Shown: piece by piece, positions 26,158-33,831 of the stretch | Layout of the letters: the number at the start of each line of letters is the position of its first letter | Numbering within the stretch: position 1 is the first letter of the stretch | Source: Saprospiraceae bacterium | GTDB taxonomy: Bacteria; Bacteroidota; Bacteroidia; Chitinophagales; Saprospiraceae | Direction: 5' to 3' | DNA: 46,837 bases | Assembly: GCA_020436935.1 (NCBI GenBank) | Contig: JAGQWX010000039.1 | Coordinates: 1 to 46,837 of the forward strand | Notes under the pieces: model-generated | Databases searched by the model: none | What the model was told of the DNA's origin: nothing | What the model saw: only the letters and a program-made list of their open reading frames with translations | Position numbers and translations under genes: made by a program

Positions 26158-27777
26158 TCAATACGTGGGGTCGTATTCCATCTCTTTAAAAAAGGCGTCC
26201 AGGTCAGCAGGTTTGGGAGCTTTTGCCAGGCCCATTTCATACAATTTTTCAGCGACGGCCACTGCTATGCGGTGAGAAATCTCTCTCAACCTGAGCAATT
26301 TGCCATATACGCGTCCTTCTGAAAGTTCGTCCTCTGTAACACAAGAAGCTAGTGCTTTGGCTGCCACAAGGAAGACTTCATCAGGGAGATATTTGGCTTT
26401 AGCGGTGATGGCTGCAAGCCCTACGCCAGGGAAAATGTAGACATTATTGCCTTGTGAGGTGATGATTTCCCTGCCTTCATAAACAAAATTATCAAAAGGG
26501 CTACCACTCGCAAATATGGCCTTCCCTTTGCTGAAGGTATACGCCTGTGCTGCCGTACACTCTGATTTTGAAGTCGGGTTGGACAAAGCAAAAATGACCG
26601 GTCGCTCATTGATGGCACTCATGGTCTCGATTACTTCCTGCGTGAACGTGCCCCCTGCGCCTGATGCACCAATCAAAATATTGGGTTTCAGGGCTTTTAT
26701 GGCTTCTATCAGTGGCAACTGATCATATTCGTGGGCATATGGGATATTGTGAGACATCAGATCGTTCCTGCCTTTGACAACGAGTCCGTTGATATCAACA
26801 AACCATAGTCGCTTATGCGCTTCTTCTGATGTCAATCCTTCATCCATAAAGGCCTTGACCATCAGGTCAGCAATGCCTGTTGCAGCTGAGCCGGCACCCA
26901 CAAAAAGTATGGTACTGTCTTTGAAAGCCTTTCCACTCACTCTTGCAGAAGTCAATACACCGCCAAGGGCCACGGCAGCAGTTCCCTGAATGTCGTCATT
27001 AAAACAAAGGATCTGATGCTGGTATTTTTTGAGAATGGCATATGCATTGGGCGTGAGAAAGTCTTCGAACTGTATCAATGCGTCAGGAAACCTCTTTTGC
27101 ACGGCCTGTATGAATTCGTCCAGGAGGTCAAAATAGGCTTCGCCCTTCAACCGATGATGAGGATATCCCAGGTAGAGCAAGTCATTGAGGTATTCTTCAT
27201 TTCCTGTACCAACGTCAAACATGATGGGCATACAATGTTTTGGATGGATGCCTCCTCCTGCCACATAAAGCGATAGTTTTCCAATGGGAATGCCCATGCC
27301 ATTTGCTCCAAGATCTCCAAGACCCAAAATGCGCTCTCCGTCTGTGACCACAATTACTTTTACATCTTCTTCCGGCCAGTTGCCAAGAATATCGAAAATA
27401 TCACCTTTGTCCTCGGGTGTAATAAAAAAGCCTTTGTCGTTTCTGTAAATCTGCGAGAATTCTTTGCAGACCTGACCGACGGTGGGAGTATATATGATGG
27501 GCAATAACTCCTTGATATTTTCCATTACGGTTTTATAATACAACTTCTCATTCCTGTCCTGGAGGGCGGACAGAAAGATGTATTTTTCAATGTCAGATTC
27601 CTTTCTACGTATGTTGGCCATTACCCTATTCATCTGGGTTTCCTGAGAGCCAATGGCATAAGGTAAGAGGCCTCTCAGCCCAAAACTTTCCCTTTCTTCT
27701 TTGGTAAATGCTGTTGATTTGCTGATGGTGCGATCCCTCAATACTTCGACTCCTCTTTTTCCGGACTTGATCGGCAT
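26158..27777 (-). CDS. maeA: NAD-dependent malic enzyme
   Basis: 539 residues, normal for the large-subunit NAD-malic enzyme family. It oxidatively decarboxylates malate to pyruvate in the cytoplasm with divalent metal and NAD. Visible signatures: IIYTPTVG with the catalytic tyrosine, the ILGLGDLGANGMGIPIGK segment with the catalytic lysine, QFEDF and CFNDDIQGTA for metal and substrate, ILFVGAGSAATGIADL for the nucleotide, then SNPTSKSECTAAQAY and IFPGVGLA. N-terminal residues MPIKSGKRGVEVLRD match short bacterial forms. A -7 promoter match lies 28 bases upstream. It is a single gene; the symbol is given by family analogy (also called sfcA). Confidence 0.93.
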   Translation of the reverse strand: MPIKSGKRGVEVLRDRTISKSTAFTKEERESFGLRGLLPYAIGSQETQMNRVMANIRRKESDIEKYIFLSALQDRNEKLYYKTVMENIKELLPIIYTPTVGQVCKEFSQIYRNDKGFFITPEDKGDIFDILGNWPEEDVKVIVVTDGERILGLGDLGANGMGIPIGKLSLYVAGGGIHPKHCMPIMFDVGTGNEEYLNDLLYLGYPHHRLKGEAYFDLLDEFIQAVQKRFPDALIQFEDFLTPNAYAILKKYQHQILCFNDDIQGTAAVALGGVLTSARVSGKAFKDSTILFVGAGSAATGIADLMVKAFMDEGLTSEEAHKRLWFVDINGLVVKGRNDLMSHNIPYAHEYDQLPLIEAIKALKPNILIGASGAGGTFTQEVIETMSAINERPVIFALSNPTSKSECTAAQAYTFSKGKAIFASGSPFDNFVYEGREIITSQGNNVYIFPGVGLAAITAKAKYLPDEVFLVAAKALASCVTEDELSEGRVYGKLLRLREISHRIAVAVAEKLYEMGLAKAPKPADLDAFFKEMEYDPTY

Positions 27778-27805
27778 ATATGACTTTGATTTGGTTTAGG
27801 TGGGG

Positions 27806-27813
27806 CAAAGGTA
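27806..27813 (-). promoter_or_regulatory. -7 promoter element of the malic enzyme gene
   Basis: The minus-strand octamer TACCTTTG fits TAnnTTTG exactly and is followed by GCCCCAC, a common Bacteroidota context. The start codon is 28 bases downstream. No good -33 TTTG is present at 19 bases, so only the -7 element is claimed. Confidence 0.55.
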
Positions 27814-27959
27814 TATAATTTATACGCTATGTTTTTCCAACAAGACAATTTGCCCCAAAGTGGTAAATCAATATTGAATACTTTATGTAATCAAATCAGT
27901 TGGACTTTGTTCGAATATTTTAAGTAATTTTAGTACCTTATACATGAAAAATTTATTGA

Positions 27960-28925
27960 ATGAAAAGCCTTGTATTCAATTTATTGCTGCTCTTTTTAAC
28001 CACCAATTGGCTGATTGGACAGTTGGCTACAGAACGCAATTACTGCGAGATCAATGGTTTCAATGGCATAAATACAGTGATCCGCAATACTTTTCTGAAA
28101 GACTCTTTAGTCGAGGGTAAGAGGTGTAGTGTTTTTAAAATTAACAAAGCCATCAACTCGCTCTCCAGCAGATGGGAATATACAACACAGATAGATTTGA
28201 TAGCGGAAGAAGGTGATAGTCTATTTGTATGGGACGATGACAAATGGATACTTGACCAGGATTACAGCAGGAATGCCGGCGATACTATGATCATTGATTA
28301 TTACCTCAACACTTACCTGGATTCATCCGAATTTGAGGAGTTTTACTTTATCATTGACTCTGTATACCAGCAGGAATATTTTGGCACTTTGAGAACGATT
28401 CAGGAAGTCCATTCCTTCATGAAGCTAAAAAACAATGCAGAAAAATTTTCCAGGAAAATAATCAATATCAAAGGCATTGGTAGTTTTCTCCCGATTGAAA
28501 ATTTGGCGATAGAGGACTATAGATTTGTGCCCGACCGAATGGCATTTTATCTTCCGTGCGAGCTTGTTCCGGCTCACTGCGGTCAAAGTTTTAATCTTTG
28601 TAATGTATCATGGGCCGACGAGATCTATGAGTTGAACAATCTGTGTGATTCTTTATTATCCACTTCAATCTTTGATCAATCAACGACAATCACATCCATT
28701 CTGAGCAATACATTGGTTGAGTCAGAATTATATCTCAATCCAGAAGTCCGCCAGGTTGGAACTCTTGCAATTTATGATATGGGTGGAAGGCTGATTGCTT
28801 CCGTTCCTACAAAAACATCGGTTGTTGATGTTTCAAATATTAAACCCGGAATTTACATTTTATTGTTCAGAGACGATTCTGGTTTTATTAAAGCCGAAAA
28901 ATTCTTGAAGCTGCCAAACAAATAA
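27960..28925 (+). CDS. Secreted T9SS type A sorting-domain protein, probable distant member of the same family
   Basis: 321 residues. Signal peptide MKSLVFNLLLLFLTTNWLIG with cleavage after GQ. The mature part has a layout like the genes at 422 and 5690: an early cysteine (RNYCEI), a central DSLFVWDDDKWILDQDYS with a following AGDTM (compare GKEVWVD...DS in the others), a KGIGSF segment where the others have VEGLG, and late cysteines (LPCELVPAHCGQ). The C-terminus (LAIYDMGGRLIASV, GIYILLF, KFLKLPNK) is a T9SS type A sorting domain. Similarity to the other two is at the level of layout rather than strict identity. Function unknown; surface or secreted. Confidence 0.82.
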   Translation: MKSLVFNLLLLFLTTNWLIGQLATERNYCEINGFNGINTVIRNTFLKDSLVEGKRCSVFKINKAINSLSSRWEYTTQIDLIAEEGDSLFVWDDDKWILDQDYSRNAGDTMIIDYYLNTYLDSSEFEEFYFIIDSVYQQEYFGTLRTIQEVHSFMKLKNNAEKFSRKIINIKGIGSFLPIENLAIEDYRFVPDRMAFYLPCELVPAHCGQSFNLCNVSWADEIYELNNLCDSLLSTSIFDQSTTITSILSNTLVESELYLNPEVRQVGTLAIYDMGGRLIASVPTKTSVVDVSNIKPGIYILLFRDDSGFIKAEKFLKLPNK

Positions 28926-29053
28926 AAATTATGGGCGTATCGTAAAAATCCTCCTGGAATTCTAAAGGGAATTATTACGATCTTCATTGATGATGAAAGC
29001 AATCCATTCATGTATTCGGGGTATGGTATAATAGGGAAGATTGACCAATAAAA

Positions 29054-29106
29054 ACACAAACTATACCCTGTTTATGACAAATCATGACACAAACTATACC
29101 CTGTTT
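29054..29106. repeat. Two direct copies of a 20-bp sequence, period 33
   Basis: ACACAAACTATACCCTGTTT occurs at 29054-29073 and again identically at 29087-29106, separated by 13 bases, in the gap between the T9SS gene and the GH13 gene. No third copy or neighbouring mobile gene is seen in the window. Confidence 0.8.
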
Positions 29107-29152
29107 GTAAAATTTGAAGCCTTGATGGCTATGCCATTCAACCACAAAAGCC

Positions 29153-31936
29153 TTACTGCTTCACAAAAGCTTTCACAGCAGCGCCTTTATCCGTCAGCAA
29201 TCGGATGAAGTAATATCCGGCATTTAAATCTTCAATCTGAATGGCGTTTCCCGAAAAGTTGTTGTTGATGTCCACCAGTTTTCCCTGAAAATCAAAGATG
29301 GCGTAGGATTGAAGTCTGAGCGCTTGCGGCAACTCCAGATAAATGCTTGCTGTTGCCGGGTTGGGAAATAAGGCAATTTCAGCAGACAATTCTGTATCCA
29401 CCTGATCGAGGGTAATGTCGGGCCTCATAATGTTTCTGTCAAAATAGACCCGGTATTCTCCTGCTTTAAAAGGAATGGCCAGGGTACCGGCTGCAGGAAC
29501 TTCAACAGTCTGGCCACTGTACAATTCGTACCAGGTGCCTGAGTGTGTAAAGCTGATATTAGGTGTGGTATTGCTCAATTCAAAGCTGGCTGCCATAACC
29601 ACATCCAGTGTGTCGCCGTCGAGTCTTACCTGCTTGAAGGCATCTCTGGCCGTGACCGTAAATTGGCTGGTATGAAATACTTCATGGGTATTTCTCAGCT
29701 GGAGCATGGTCGCAAAGGTTGAATACACCCTGTACCGCTCAATATCATCCAGATAATCCCATCTTTCGGGTTTTTCTGATAATCTACAATCGTTGTTGAT
29801 CGTGCCATTGGTACATCTGTTGATGGAATATTCATAACCCAATTCACCAAATTGCCAGATCATTTTTGGACCGGGGATGCCAAAAAATATGGTGGCTGCA
29901 CCGCCTATTCTGAGTAGCACATTTTCCTTTTCTTTTGCACTATAATTCGCTGTTGTATTGCCAAACTGGACTCCTTTGTAATACTGACGCTCTTCATCGT
30001 GGCTCTCCATATAGGTCACCTGATGGGCTTTGGTAAACGATCTTCTGCGATAGTCCAAGCCATTTACATCAGAATTTCCATTGTTGGTATATCCCAGAAT
30101 GGCTTCCCCCATAGCATGGTTGTAATTGGACCACAACATCATACCGTAATTGGATAGCTCCTGCTCTTCCAGATTCTCAGCAAAGTGTTCCAGAATGACA
30201 TAGGTCTGTGGATCCACCTTCCAAAGTTCATCTGCCATTCGCTTGAGAATGGCTATCCTGCTCGCGTCGTATCTTCTGAAAACTCCGTCGTCGCTTGACT
30301 GATTCTGCGTAAATCCTTTCGACAAGTCGAATCTGAATCCGTCAATGTGGTATTCATTTACCCAATAAGCCAGTACCTGATCCATAAAGGCTTTGACGTA
30401 TTCGCTTTCATGATTGAGGTCATAACCTACATTGAAAGGGTGTTTGGCATCAGGGTTGGCATAGATAGCAGAAGCAGCCGGTTTTCCGGTATTGCTGTCC
30501 CAATACATTTGCACGAGCGGGCTTTGGCCAAATGCATGATTGAAAACTGCATCGGTGATTACAGCTATTCCACGTCGGTGACACTCATCTACGAGGGCTT
30601 TAAAGGCTGCCGGTGTACCATAATACTTGTCGAGTGCCATATGAAAAGACGGGTTGTATCCCCACGAAAGATTGCCCTCAAATTCGTTGACCGGCATGAA
30701 TTCAATGGCATTGATGCCGAGGTTTTGTAGATAATCCAAAGTATCTATCAAGGTCTGGTAGTTGCGCTTGCCGATGAAATCGCGGAGCAACAGCTCATAG
30801 ATGACCATTCTTTCCTGCTTAGGTTTTTCAAAGTTTTGATCTGACCAGGTATATTCTTCCGGCGATGTATCAATGAGCGATACATATCCCGTGGCTTTTC
30901 CCTCAGGATAAGCCGGCAGGTCCGGGAAAGTTTCTTCCGGTATGAATCGGTCGTTGTTGGGATCTAAGACCAGGGTCGAAAATGGATCAGCAATTCTTAT
31001 TTTGCCATCTACAAGGTATTGGTAGGTGTGGTAGCGGGTACTATCGTCAAGATTTACGCTTATCCAGAAATATTTTTCGTCGGGGCTTTGTTTGAGGGCA
31101 TAGTTGTTGTCTAGTTGCCAGTCGTTGAAATCCCCTAGAATGTGTACATATTTTTTGAGTGGAGCCGTCAGAACCATAATGGCACTTGTTTTTGACATCA
31201 GGTTCAATCCGGGTTTTACTCCTTCAGGTAAAGCTTCCTTCACCACATCAGGTGCAACAATATATGTAAATGAAAATTCCTGTTGTTTATCCCCTTCACC
31301 AACCAGAACCCTGACATTTTTTTTCAGCTTATCTGTAACAAATAAGGTGTAATTGAGGTCTGTCCCTGTCGTCTCAAATTTGAGGGTATCATTCACCAAA
31401 ACCTGAATTTTGCTCGACAGTGAAGCCTGCAATTTTACAGGGATGACTTGTCCGGGAGCGGCAACAAAAAGTTTTTCCACAGGCGAGATGAAGTTCACGA
31501 CCAATTCACCTGAGTTTTCTGAAAATGGGAGATAAATGTCCTGATTGTTCGCCGTTTTGCCTTCTTTTGATCCATCCACATTCCGGAAAACAAATGTCAT
31601 TTGCAGAATTTTTTCATTGGCCGGAACGCCATAAAATTCATTGATTTTGACCTTTATGGTGTGCTTGTTGTTTCCAATGTTGGTCATTTTTACTTTTGGA
31701 TCATCTGTACCCCAATTGCCCTGCACATATTGCCAGCCTTCCTTGCCTTCTATAATGAGTCCCATGTGTGCATACACCTGAGATACGCCAACCAGTCCTC
31801 TGCTGCCTTGTGTTGCATCATAGGTAATGGTCACTTCTTCTGTTCTGTTTGGAAATGCCGGATCGAGGGTGACAATTTGGGCACTTAATGTTGAGATGGC
31901 TCCGAAAATGGAAAGCAAAAGGGTCAAAAATCGCAT
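29153..31936 (-). CDS. Secreted GH13 alpha-amylase-family glycosidase with T9SS sorting domain
   Basis: 927 residues from the ATG at 31936, which opens the signal peptide MRFLTLLLSIFGAISTLSAQ; an ATG 22 codons upstream gives a less typical leader. Residues about 20-230 are beta-sandwich modules, and about 250-350 a CBM48/E-set-like module (YVHILGDFNDWQL). The catalytic barrel follows with region I DAVFNH (near 465), region II DGFRFDLSKG with the nucleophile Asp (near 540), region III VILEHF with the acid/base Glu (near 582) and region IV ESHDEER with the transition-state Asp (near 647). The last 80 residues are a T9SS type A sorting domain (FPNPATASIYLEL, IFDFQGKLV, GYYFIRL). It should cleave alpha-glucans such as starch or glycogen at the cell surface. 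No SusC/SusD genes are adjacent. Confidence 0.92.
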   Translation of the reverse strand: MRFLTLLLSIFGAISTLSAQIVTLDPAFPNRTEEVTITYDATQGSRGLVGVSQVYAHMGLIIEGKEGWQYVQGNWGTDDPKVKMTNIGNNKHTIKVKINEFYGVPANEKILQMTFVFRNVDGSKEGKTANNQDIYLPFSENSGELVVNFISPVEKLFVAAPGQVIPVKLQASLSSKIQVLVNDTLKFETTGTDLNYTLFVTDKLKKNVRVLVGEGDKQQEFSFTYIVAPDVVKEALPEGVKPGLNLMSKTSAIMVLTAPLKKYVHILGDFNDWQLDNNYALKQSPDEKYFWISVNLDDSTRYHTYQYLVDGKIRIADPFSTLVLDPNNDRFIPEETFPDLPAYPEGKATGYVSLIDTSPEEYTWSDQNFEKPKQERMVIYELLLRDFIGKRNYQTLIDTLDYLQNLGINAIEFMPVNEFEGNLSWGYNPSFHMALDKYYGTPAAFKALVDECHRRGIAVITDAVFNHAFGQSPLVQMYWDSNTGKPAASAIYANPDAKHPFNVGYDLNHESEYVKAFMDQVLAYWVNEYHIDGFRFDLSKGFTQNQSSDDGVFRRYDASRIAILKRMADELWKVDPQTYVILEHFAENLEEQELSNYGMMLWSNYNHAMGEAILGYTNNGNSDVNGLDYRRRSFTKAHQVTYMESHDEERQYYKGVQFGNTTANYSAKEKENVLLRIGGAATIFFGIPGPKMIWQFGELGYEYSINRCTNGTINNDCRLSEKPERWDYLDDIERYRVYSTFATMLQLRNTHEVFHTSQFTVTARDAFKQVRLDGDTLDVVMAASFELSNTTPNISFTHSGTWYELYSGQTVEVPAAGTLAIPFKAGEYRVYFDRNIMRPDITLDQVDTELSAEIALFPNPATASIYLELPQALRLQSYAIFDFQGKLVDINNNFSGNAIQIEDLNAGYYFIRLLTDKGAAVKAFVKQ

Positions 31937-32276
31937 GGCTCTAATGTTTTTGAATCTAAATAATCGGTAAATGAAGACCAGCCCTGAAAGTATTTGTACC
32001 ATTTGAATCAGATTTTGTTCATTTGGTAACCATCCATAAGAAAATAGAATTGTCTACTTAAAAATGGACATTGCATACTCTCTTCAATAAACAAAAATAA
32101 GGAAAGTACGGACATTAGTGTTAAAATGACACTATGTATTTTTTTAAAATTGTCAGCCATATGATCATGTTTTGCAAAACTTCCCGGAAAATCAGCATGA
32201 ATGAGCCTGCAAAATAACCTTGTTTGCTGTCCGTTGAAGGCTGATTTCGTTGAATTGTAAAGGTTTGTTTTTATTT
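31937..32276. other. Intergenic region upstream of the GH13 gene
   Basis: 340 bases between the start of the GH13 gene (minus) and the palindromic control region of the ATPase gene. A minus-strand frame here has a short hydrophobic stretch but no family features or good start and is not annotated. No terminator or RNA is visible. Confidence 0.4.
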
Positions 32277-32384
32277 TGTTTCGCCAAATCCACATGTTAT
32301 ACCTACTTTTGGCGAAACATAATATAATTTAGTCTTGCCAAATCTATAATATATTTGTACTTTTGGCGAAACAAAATGCAAATG
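32277..32384. promoter_or_regulatory. Tandemly duplicated 54-bp palindromic control region of the ATPase gene
   Basis: Two adjacent 54-bp units (32277-32330 and 32331-32384). In unit 1 the arm TGTTTCGCCAAA (32277-32288) is the exact inverse of TTTGGCGAAACA (32308-32319), centres 31 bases apart, about three helical turns. In unit 2 the right arm TTTGGCGAAACA is exact (32362-32373), three bases before the ATG at 32376, and the left arm is degenerate (TTGCCAAATC at 32335-32344). Unit 2 encloses the -7 element. A dimeric repressor bound here would cover promoter and start codon, so operator function is the natural inference. Confidence 0.65.
32350..32357 (+). promoter_or_regulatory. -7 promoter element of the ATPase gene
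   Basis: TATATTTG fits TAnnTTTG exactly, 18 bases before the ATG at 32376 and inside the second palindrome unit. The short leader and overlap with the arm TTTGGCGAAACA support repression by occlusion. No clear -33 motif. Confidence 0.5.
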
Positions 32385-33812
32385 GAAGTCATCGGAAGAC
32401 ATGAAGCCAAGTCGAGTCTGGACAAGATATTGCAATCACAAAAGCCTGAATTAGTTGTAGTTACAGGCAGAAGACGCATTGGTAAAACTTTTCTGGTGAG
32501 AGAATACCTATCAAAACACATCATTTTTCAATTCACGGGGCTTTATCAGAGCAATTTGCACGAACAACTGGAAAGGTTTTCTGCTAAACTGTCTCAAACA
32601 ATGAATCTTTCCGGAGAACTCAAAACGCCTAAAAGTTGGTTTGAAGCATTTGACATGCTCAAGGCATATGTGCAAACTTTAAAAAGTACAAAACGAAAAG
32701 TAATCTTTCTGGACGAATTCCCATGGATGGCGACAAACCGGTCGAGGTTTTTAACGGCCTTCACTGATTTTTGGAATACTTTTGGTGCAACGAGGCCGGA
32801 CCTCATCATCATTGTATGTGGGAGTTCGGCATCGTGGATGATCAACAATGTACTCAGAAATAAGGGAGGTTTGTACAACAGAGTCACCAGTCGCATCTTT
32901 TTACCCGCATTCTCACTGAGGGAAGTCAAAGAGCTCCTGGTGCATAAAAACATTTCCATGACTGAGATGGATATGATAAGGTTGTACATGGTATTGGGAG
33001 GCATACCTTTTTATTTGGATCTGCTTTCCAAGGGTGAAAGTCTTGTTCAATTTATCGACAGGGTGTTCTTTGAAAAAAACAGCATCATGCAGTTGGAATA
33101 TGGAGAAATCTTCAAAAGCCTATTTGATGATTCGCACAAACACCACAAAATTATTGAACTGCTCAACACCAATAAAAAAGGGCTTTCCAGAAACGATATT
33201 CTCGAAAAGACAGGATTGAACAGTGGAGGAGGCTTGACCAGCATTTTAGAAGATCTCGAAGCCTCTGATTTTATTTCGGGTATCAATTCCTATGGGAGGA
33301 AAAACAAGGACAAGATATATCGGATTAAAGATCACTACATTCAATTTTACCTCACCTTTGTTGAAAAGTACAAACCCGGCCAAAACAATGTCTGGGAAAA
33401 AATCTCCAATGCACCCTCATTTGTGAGCTGGAGCGGACTGGCCTTTGAGAATGTCTGTTATGAACACAGTCGTCAGATCAAAAAAGCCCTTGGCATAGAG
33501 GGCGTTTACTCGGAAATATCTGCGTGGTCAACTTCGGGAAGCGAAGTAAGCAGCGGTGCGCAAATCGATATGATCATAGATAGGGAAGACAATGTCATCA
33601 ATATTTGTGAAATCAAATTTTCAAATGCGCCATTTGCCATAACAAAAGAATACGCACTCAATTTGAGGAATAAGATGCATTCATTTCAGCAGACGCTGAC
33701 CAGGAGAAAAGCTTTGTTTCTCACCTTCATCACCAGCTATGGCCTTGCTGAAAACAAGTACGAAAAAGAACTGGTCCAACAAAGCATAAACATGGAGCAG
33801 TTGTTTTCTTAA
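32376..33812 (+). CDS. P-loop ATPase with DUF234-type nuclease-like C-terminal domain
   Basis: 478 residues from the ATG at 32376 (an ATG seven codons upstream lies within the promoter; one two codons downstream is also possible). Residues 1-230 form a STAND/AAA-like ATPase of the archaeal ATPase type: FIG-like start VIGRHEAKSSLDKIL, Walker A GRRRIGKT, Walker B VIFLDEFPWM and sensor-like IIVCGSSASWM. A winged-helix part follows (LSRNDILEKTGLNSGGGLT). The C-terminal DUF234-like domain contains QIDMIID...ICEIKFSN, the D-x(n)-E-x-K signature of a PD-(D/E)xK nuclease fold. The family is expanded in archaea and Bacteroidota; its role is unproven, with defence, signalling or selfish behaviour all proposed. 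It is convergent with ligA, 19 bases away, and controlled by the duplicated palindrome upstream. Confidence 0.88.
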   Translation: MQMEVIGRHEAKSSLDKILQSQKPELVVVTGRRRIGKTFLVREYLSKHIIFQFTGLYQSNLHEQLERFSAKLSQTMNLSGELKTPKSWFEAFDMLKAYVQTLKSTKRKVIFLDEFPWMATNRSRFLTAFTDFWNTFGATRPDLIIIVCGSSASWMINNVLRNKGGLYNRVTSRIFLPAFSLREVKELLVHKNISMTEMDMIRLYMVLGGIPFYLDLLSKGESLVQFIDRVFFEKNSIMQLEYGEIFKSLFDDSHKHHKIIELLNTNKKGLSRNDILEKTGLNSGGGLTSILEDLEASDFISGINSYGRKNKDKIYRIKDHYIQFYLTFVEKYKPGQNNVWEKISNAPSFVSWSGLAFENVCYEHSRQIKKALGIEGVYSEISAWSTSGSEVSSGAQIDMIIDREDNVINICEIKFSNAPFAITKEYALNLRNKMHSFQQTLTRRKALFLTFITSYGLAENKYEKELVQQSINMEQLFS

Positions 33813-33831
33813 TTCCATCTTGTAAATATTG

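Noticed and set aside
32008-32295. 95-residue minus-strand frame with a hydrophobic stretch
   Set aside because: It overlaps the palindromic control region at its start, lacks a good start context and shows no family pattern.
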